This document shows, piece by piece, positions 59,580 to 64,000 of a stretch of 64,000 bases of DNA (its first letter is position 1; the number at the start of each line of letters is the position of its first letter). The position numbers and the translations under genes were made by a program. The stretch is from contig JOBE01000001.1 of assembly GCA_000717735.1 (NCBI GenBank), positions 1 to 64,000 on the forward strand. The letters run 5' to 3'. Below the pieces are notes generated by a model that had not been told where the DNA came from, made no database searches, and worked only from the letters and a program-made list of their open reading frames with translations. The stretch comes from Streptomyces griseoluteus. Its GTDB lineage: Bacteria; Actinomycetota; Actinomycetes; Streptomycetales; Streptomycetaceae.

Positions 59580-60134
59580 TCAGGCCTCCCGGGTCATCTC
59601 CACCAGCTTGACCACGGTGTTCCAGTTGCGGGCGGTGACCACCAGGCCCTTGACGACGGACGGCCGGGTGAGGACGTCGGCCAGCTTCGACCTGCCCAGG
59701 CCTTCGGGGACGTGGAGGTAGAGGACCCGGTCGTCGAGGGCGAAGTCCTCGGGGAGGTAGGCCGCGCGGTCGATCGCGGCGAAGCGCTCCGGGTCCGCGG
59801 GGCCGGAGAGGTAGAAGGCGTGGAGCTGTTTGCCCTGGAGTTCGGCGGCGGGGAAGGGGCAGGCGTCCGCGACGGCCGCGAGGTAGTCGCCGTCCCTGAC
59901 GAGGCAGTCGACGCGAAAGCCGAAGCGGCTCTCGATCGCGTCCTCGATCCGGGTGGTGAGCGCGTCCTCGCCGGCGGTGGAGTCGGTGGTGAAGACGGCG
60001 TTCCCGCTCTGCAGATAGGTGCGCGCGTTCCGGTGCCCGAGTTCTTCGAGGACGGTCCGCAGCTCCGGCATGGGGACCTTGCGGTGCCCGCTGACGTTGA
60101 TTCCGCGGAGCAGGAGCGCGTATGTCTGCGTCAT
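59580..60134 (-). CDS. DUF1697 protein
   Basis: A 184-residue protein. YALLLRGINVSGHRKVPMPE, LRTVLEELGHRNARTYLQSG and NAVF are the unmistakable DUF1697 start; VEMTREA closes it. Function of the family is unknown. It stands alone, 83 bp after the start of the DsbA-like gene on the same strand. Confidence 0.92.
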   Translation of the reverse strand: MTQTYALLLRGINVSGHRKVPMPELRTVLEELGHRNARTYLQSGNAVFTTDSTAGEDALTTRIEDAIESRFGFRVDCLVRDGDYLAAVADACPFPAAELQGKQLHAFYLSGPADPERFAAIDRAAYLPEDFALDDRVLYLHVPEGLGRSKLADVLTRPSVVKGLVVTARNWNTVVKLVEMTREA

Positions 60135-60275
60135 GGCCTCACTCTAAGTCGGCCACCGCGCCTCGTGGGGGGCGGCACGGTGGCCGGTTCGAACACTGGC
60201 CGATGGAGGGGATCGGGGAGAAGACCCTTCACTCATCTGTGACTTATTCAACAAGGTTTCGTAATCGCGAATCCA

Positions 60276-61571
60276 TCATTTGCGCTGATAGCGGGCGAGC
60301 ACCCGATTGCCGTCCTCCACCAGCCTTCTGCGCAGCTCCCCCGCGTCGATGGCCCCGCTGTAGTACTCCTGGAACGCCGGGGTCGCGACCTTGTCCTTCC
60401 ACTCCGGATAGCCCCGTACCGACTGCGCGGGCGCGGGCCGCAGCCGTTGCGCCACGGCCGCGCCGGTCGCCCAGCCGTCCTCCGCGGTGTGCAGCGAGGG
60501 GTCGGCGAGGGCCTTCGTGCCGGTGGGCAGCATCCAGTCGCCGCGGGCGAGCCGCACCATGTTCTCCGGCCGGAGGAAGAAGTCGAGGAACTCCGCCGCC
60601 TCCTTCTTGTACGGGCTGTCCGCGGCGATCGACAGGGTCTGCGGGGAGACGCCCTGGGTGAGCCCGGCGTCCCCGGCGGGGGCGGGCAGCACGGTCCACT
60701 CGAAGCCCTCGGGCGCCTGCTGGGCGATCTGCTGCCGGTAGGCGAAGCCGAGCGGGACCATGGCGTACTTGCCGGCGAAGAAGCCGGGCAGGGTGTCGGA
60801 GCCGCCGCTGCCGAGGGTGGTGCGCGGGGCGGTGCGGTCGGTGACGACCAGGTCGTGGATCGTGCCGGGGACGACGGCGTCGGCCTCGGTGAAGCGGACG
60901 GTGACCCGTCCGTCGGCTTCGCGGTGGAAGAGCCTGCCGCCCGCGGAGAGCCCGAGGTTGAGGCTGACGGAGACCGGTTCCTTGAGGGGCCAGGCGACGG
61001 CGTACCGGCCGGGGCCCATGCTGCGGGTGAGGCCCTGGGCGATCTGCCGGAACTCGGTCCAGCTCCAGGGTTTCTCCGGGGTGGGGACGCGGACGCCGGA
61101 GGATTCCAGGATCTTCCGGTTGGCGATGATCACGCGCGGTTCCTGGAGGAACGGCACGCCGTAGACGCCGTTGTCGGAGCCGAAGGTGGTGGTCTCCCAG
61201 CTGCGGGCGGGGATGTCGGCGCGCAGCCGCTCGGGCAGCAGCGGGCGCAGGTCGGCGAGGTGGCCGCCGTAGGCGAAGTCGGCCAGGTCGTCGGAGGCGT
61301 CGTGGATGAGGTCGGGGGCCTCGCCGCCCTCGAAGGAGGTGAGGAGCTGGTCGTGGACGGAGTCCCAGCTGCCCTGGACGTAGTCGATCTGGACGCGGGG
61401 GTGGGTGGCGTTCCACTCGTCCACGAGCTGCCGGTTGGCGTCGGCGGACTCCTTCTGCCAGGCGAGGGACTGGAAGCGGAGCCGTACGACTCCGTCGTCG
61501 GGTCCTTCGTCGCCGGCCGTGCATCCGGTGAGGAGCAGGACGAGCGCGGCGGCGGTGAGGATCCTCCTCAT
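60276..61571 (-). CDS. carbohydrate ABC transporter substrate-binding lipoprotein
   Basis: A 431-residue extracellular binding protein. The lipobox LLTGC puts Cys17 at the anchor. The body has the MalE/family-1 layout: QLVDEWNATHPRVQIDYVQG, SWDSVHDQLLTSFEGGEAPD, LIHDASDDLADFAYGGHLAD, TLPGFFAGKYAMVPLGFAYR, TLSIAADSPYKKEAAEFLDF. The sugar is not known. ATG 61571 overlaps the stop of the permease gene upstream (ATGA). It is last in a three-gene operon with no ATPase; such importers in Streptomyces commonly share MsiK. Confidence 0.9.
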   Translation of the reverse strand: MRRILTAAALVLLLTGCTAGDEGPDDGVVRLRFQSLAWQKESADANRQLVDEWNATHPRVQIDYVQGSWDSVHDQLLTSFEGGEAPDLIHDASDDLADFAYGGHLADLRPLLPERLRADIPARSWETTTFGSDNGVYGVPFLQEPRVIIANRKILESSGVRVPTPEKPWSWTEFRQIAQGLTRSMGPGRYAVAWPLKEPVSVSLNLGLSAGGRLFHREADGRVTVRFTEADAVVPGTIHDLVVTDRTAPRTTLGSGGSDTLPGFFAGKYAMVPLGFAYRQQIAQQAPEGFEWTVLPAPAGDAGLTQGVSPQTLSIAADSPYKKEAAEFLDFFLRPENMVRLARGDWMLPTGTKALADPSLHTAEDGWATGAAVAQRLRPAPAQSVRGYPEWKDKVATPAFQEYYSGAIDAGELRRRLVEDGNRVLARYQRK

Positions 61572-62410
61572 GACTTCACCGCCCCGGCCATCATCCCGCC
61601 GGTGATGCGTCGTTGGAGGACGGCGAAGACGACGAGGGAGGGCAGCGTCGCGAGGAAGGCCGCCGCGGCGAGCGGGCCGAGGTCGGCGACGCCCTCGGCG
61701 CCGAGGAAGTGGGTGAGGACGACCGGCAGGGTCTGCTTCTCCGGGGTCTTGAGCAGGACGAGCGCGAAGAAGAACTCGTTCCACGCGGTGACGAAGGCGA
61801 AGAGGGCGGTGGCGACGATGCCGGGGGCGAGCAGCGGGGCGGTGACGGAGACGAGGGTGCGCAGCCGCCCCGCGCCGTCGACGGCGGCGGCCTCTTCGAG
61901 CTCGGCGGGGACGGCCCTGACGTATCCCATGAGCATCCAGAGGGCGAAGGGCAGCGACCAGACCACGTAGACCAGGACGAGGCCGAGGACGCTGTTGACG
62001 AGGTGCAGGTTCTTGAGGATCAGGAAGAGCGGGATGATCACCAGGACGAAGGGGAAGGCCTGGCTGATCACGACCCAGCCGGTGGCGGCCGAGGCGAGCC
62101 TGCCCCGGTGGCGGGCCGTCACGTAGGCGAGCGGGGTGGCGACGGCGACCGCGATGAGGGCGGCGGAGACGGCGGCGATCAGGCTGTTCGCGGCGGCCCT
62201 GAGCAGCGGCTGTTCGTCGAAGGCCTGCCGGAAGTTGCCGAGCGTGGGGTCCTCGGGGATCCAGGTGGGGTGGAGCGAGGCCAGCTCGGGGGCGGGCTTG
62301 AAGGCGGTGGAGATCAGCCAGAGGAAGGGGAAGGCGAGGAAGACCAGGTACGCGAGGAGGGCGAGGTACTGGCCGATCCGCGCGGGTCTGCTCGTCCGGA
62401 GGGCGCTCAC
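61568..62410 (-). CDS. carbohydrate ABC transporter permease (MalG type)
   Basis: A 280-residue permease with six helices (YLALLAYLVFLAFPFLWLIS, LIAAVSAALIAVAVATPLAY, QAFPFVLVIIPLFLILKNLH, LVLVYVVWSLPFALWMLMGY) and the EAA loop EEAAAVDGAGRLRTLVSVTA-PLLAPG. It forms the membrane channel with the MalF-type partner. It overlaps both neighbours by 4 bp. Confidence 0.93.
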   Translation of the reverse strand: MSALRTSRPARIGQYLALLAYLVFLAFPFLWLISTAFKPAPELASLHPTWIPEDPTLGNFRQAFDEQPLLRAAANSLIAAVSAALIAVAVATPLAYVTARHRGRLASAATGWVVISQAFPFVLVIIPLFLILKNLHLVNSVLGLVLVYVVWSLPFALWMLMGYVRAVPAELEEAAAVDGAGRLRTLVSVTAPLLAPGIVATALFAFVTAWNEFFFALVLLKTPEKQTLPVVLTHFLGAEGVADLGPLAAAAFLATLPSLVVFAVLQRRITGGMMAGAVKS

Positions 62411-63351
62411 CGGTCCTGGTCCCCTTTCAGCCGGCGTACGAGGGAGAGGGCGATGAGCACCGAGACGGCGGCGATCATCACGCAGCCCATCGCGGCGGCG
62501 TAGCCGAACTGTCCGTAGCGGAAGGCCTCTTCGTAGGCGAAGAGCATGGGGAGCCGGGTGCGGCCGCCGGGTCCGCCGCTGGTGAGCACGTAGACGAGGG
62601 CGAAGGAGTTGAAGTTCCAGATGAGGTTGAGGGCGGTGATGGCGAGGGCGACCGGTCGGAGTGCGGGCCAGGTGACGGTGCGGAAGCGGCGCCAGGCTCC
62701 GGCGCCGTCGAGGGCGGCGGCCTCATGGAGTTCGCGCGGGGTGTTCTGGAGGCCGGCGAGGAGGGCGACGGTGGTCTGCGGCATGCCGGCCCAGACCCCG
62801 ACGACGATGACGGCGGGGAGTGCGGTGGCGAGCCCGGAGAGCCAGTCGTGGCCCTCGCCGAGGCCGAGGTTCCGGAGGGTCTCGTTGAGGATGCCGGCGT
62901 CGGGGTTGTAGACCAGCCGCCACATGATGCCGACGACGACCTCGGGCATCGCCCAGGGGACGATCGCGAGGGCCCGTGCCAGCCAGCGGAAGCGGAGCTT
63001 CTGGTTGAGCAGGAGGGCCAGGCCGAGGGCGAGGAGGAACTGCGGGACGGTCACCCCGACGGCCCAGACCACGCCGATGCGGAACGAGTCCCAGAAGAGG
63101 GTGTCGTGCAGCAGGTCCTGGAAGTTGAGGGTGCCCACCCACCGGGTGGCCTGGGTGCGGCCGGACTGGGCGTCGGTGAAGGCGAGCGCGATGCCGTAGA
63201 GCAGCGGGCCGACGCTGACGACCAGGATGGGCAGGAGCGCGGGGAGCACCAGGAACCAGGCGCCGAAGTCGGGGCCCCGGGGTCGTGACGAGCGGACGGT
63301 GCGCGGTGTCCGCGTCCCGTCCGGCCGCTTCGTCGCGGTCGCCGAGCTCAT
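62407..63351 (-). CDS. carbohydrate ABC transporter permease (MalF type)
   Basis: A 314-residue permease. After a basic N-terminus come helices such as AWFLVLPALLPILVVSVGPL, VGVTVPQFLLALGLALLLNQ and ALAIVPWAMPEVVVGIMWRL, and the EAA loop ELHEAAALDGAGAWRRFRTV. ATG 63351 (MSSATATKRP) is used; the open frame upstream runs through the promoter. First gene of the importer operon; divergent from an APH-type gene. Confidence 0.92.
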   Translation of the reverse strand: MSSATATKRPDGTRTPRTVRSSRPRGPDFGAWFLVLPALLPILVVSVGPLLYGIALAFTDAQSGRTQATRWVGTLNFQDLLHDTLFWDSFRIGVVWAVGVTVPQFLLALGLALLLNQKLRFRWLARALAIVPWAMPEVVVGIMWRLVYNPDAGILNETLRNLGLGEGHDWLSGLATALPAVIVVGVWAGMPQTTVALLAGLQNTPRELHEAAALDGAGAWRRFRTVTWPALRPVALAITALNLIWNFNSFALVYVLTSGGPGGRTRLPMLFAYEEAFRYGQFGYAAAMGCVMIAAVSVLIALSLVRRLKGDQDR

Positions 63352-63397
63352 CGATCCGACCCCCGTCCGCTGCTTCCGCCGCCGTGGGAACCCCGTC

Positions 63398-63426
63398 ATG
63401 GTCCTGACGGGTCGTCGGGCCGTCAA
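63398..63426 (-). promoter_or_regulatory. candidate promoter and operator of the sugar ABC operon
   Basis: On the minus strand TTGACG (63426-63421), a 17-bp spacer and GACCAT (63403-63398) fit a HrdB-type promoter. TGACGG (63405-63410) pairs with CCGTCA (63420-63425) over 9 bp within this spacer and the -35 box, a plausible repressor site for a sugar regulator. Confidence 0.5.
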
Positions 63427-63494
63427 GGCGGCCTGCGCGGTGAGCTGCGCGGATGCGAGACTTTGGCTCAAACGCACAGGTGAGGGAGAGGTCG

Positions 63495-64000
63495 ATGGAC
63501 GAGGCGCGGGCGCGGGAGATCGTGGCGGCGGCGGGGCTGCCGGTCGCGGAGGCGCGGCTGCTCGCCCTCGGGGAGAACGCGGTCTTCGCCGTGGGCGGTC
63601 TTGCGGTGAAGGTGGGCCGGGACGCGGAGCTGTTCGAGCGGGCCGAGCGGGAGCTGGCCCTCGCCGGCTGGCTCGCCGAGGCCGGGGTCCCCGCGGTGCG
63701 GGCCGCCGAGGGGAAGCCGCGTCTGGTCGAGGGGCATCCGGTGACCTTCTGGCACCGGCTGCCCGGGGCGGTGCGGCCCACGGAGCCCCGTGATCTCGCC
63801 CCGCTGCTGCGGGCCGTGCACGCCCTGCCGGAGCCGGTGGGGTTCACGCTGCCCCGCCGTGAGCTGCTCGGCGGGGTCGAGCGGTGGCTGCGGCTCGCGG
63901 GGGACGCGATCGACCCGGCGGACGCGGCCTTCCTGCGGGAGCGACGCGACTCCTTCGCCCCGGCGGCGGCTGTCCTGACCCCGCACCTGCCGCCGGGCCC
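63495..64000 (+). CDS. aminoglycoside phosphotransferase (APH)-family protein, 5' part
   Basis: Open from ATG 63495 to the window end (168 codons, no stop). AGGGAGAG lies just upstream. The N-lobe of a kinase-like fold is visible: LLALGENAVFAVGGLAVKVG (nucleotide-binding strands with the Lys), RELALAGWLAEAGVPAVRAA, VEGHPVTFWHRLPG (hinge) and DLAPLLRAVHALPEP. The catalytic HGD region would lie beyond the window. Family members include antibiotic kinases and many housekeeping small-molecule kinases; drug resistance should not be assumed. Confidence 0.85.
   Translation, partial: MDEARAREIVAAAGLPVAEARLLALGENAVFAVGGLAVKVGRDAELFERAERELALAGWLAEAGVPAVRAAEGKPRLVEGHPVTFWHRLPGAVRPTEPRDLAPLLRAVHALPEPVGFTLPRRELLGGVERWLRLAGDAIDPADAAFLRERRDSFAPAAAVLTPHLPPG

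Noticed and set aside
1..64000. CRISPR arrays, tRNA/rRNA genes, insertion sequences, prophage
   Set aside because: No regularly spaced repeats, cloverleaf-type sequences, transposase or integrase motifs, or phage genes were seen on reading both strands.
63495..64000. Aminoglycoside resistance gene
   Set aside because: The APH fold covers many housekeeping kinases; the catalytic region is outside the window, so resistance cannot be claimed.

Overview
The window is chromosomal DNA of a high-GC actinomycete, almost certainly a Streptomyces. Third codon positions are strongly G/C, GTG starts and GTGA/ATGA stop-start overlaps are common, and the gene families present (DUF2637, PucR, mycothiol-linked DsbA-like protein, Rex-like and DmdR/IdeR-like sites, cysteine leader peptide) are those usual in the genus. 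No rRNA, tRNA, CRISPR array, transposase or integrase was seen. Most of it reads as chromosomal core and semi-core.

Layout. 1-6.7 kb is fatty-acyl/electron-transfer metabolism: the tail of an acyl-CoA dehydrogenase, etfB-etfA, a perfect bidirectional terminator, then a minus-strand SDR / TetR / Zn-ribbon OB-fold group that shares a GGCAC..GTGCC operator, a decayed ankyrin gene, and a second acyl-CoA dehydrogenase divergent from its own TetR. 6.8-7.8 kb holds a secreted TNT-type NAD glycohydrolase-like protein translationally coupled to an 80-aa unknown protein. 7.9-18.1 kb is a ROK regulator followed by a purine-catabolism block: three xanthine dehydrogenase subunits, an NCS2 purine permease and XdhC, divergent from PucR. 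18.4-28.2 kb holds a TPR protein, a P-loop/WD40 protein, a GntR regulator, an iron-boxed FhuF-like protein, a DUF2637 membrane protein, an RsbW-like kinase, PoxB and a PP2C-like protein. 28.3-43.7 kb holds a 1253-aa secreted subtilase divergent from a HTH regulator, an Ada-AlkA fusion, rsgA with a small upstream ORF, VOC/AraC, BrkB, an AidB-like acyl-CoA dehydrogenase, a GAF regulator and a GNAT enzyme.

43.7-53.5 kb is an assimilatory sulfate-reduction operon: leader peptide, ferredoxin-sulfite reductase, a 31-aa coupling ORF, Zn-ribbon, cysH, cysC, cysD, cysN, a sulfonate/taurine-type ABC transporter (binding protein, ATPase, permease) and a sirohydrochlorin chelatase. Together these take up and activate sulfate or sulfonate sulfur, reduce it to sulfide and help make the siroheme cofactor. 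A 77-bp cassette is duplicated inside the operon.

53.6-58.8 kb is the most unusual part: a 1519-aa TPR/CHAT (caspase-like) protein with its His and Cys residues intact, coupled by an ATGA overlap to a 231-aa protein of unknown fold. This is the best candidate here for an undescribed system, possibly a protease-effector pair. 58.9-64 kb holds a DsbA-like protein, a DUF1697 protein, a carbohydrate ABC importer (binding protein and two permeases, no ATPase) and the start of an APH-type phosphotransferase cut by the window end.

Gene starts were re-chosen by Shine-Dalgarno sequence, overlap and family length. Functions rest on motif recognition by eye; no database search was run.
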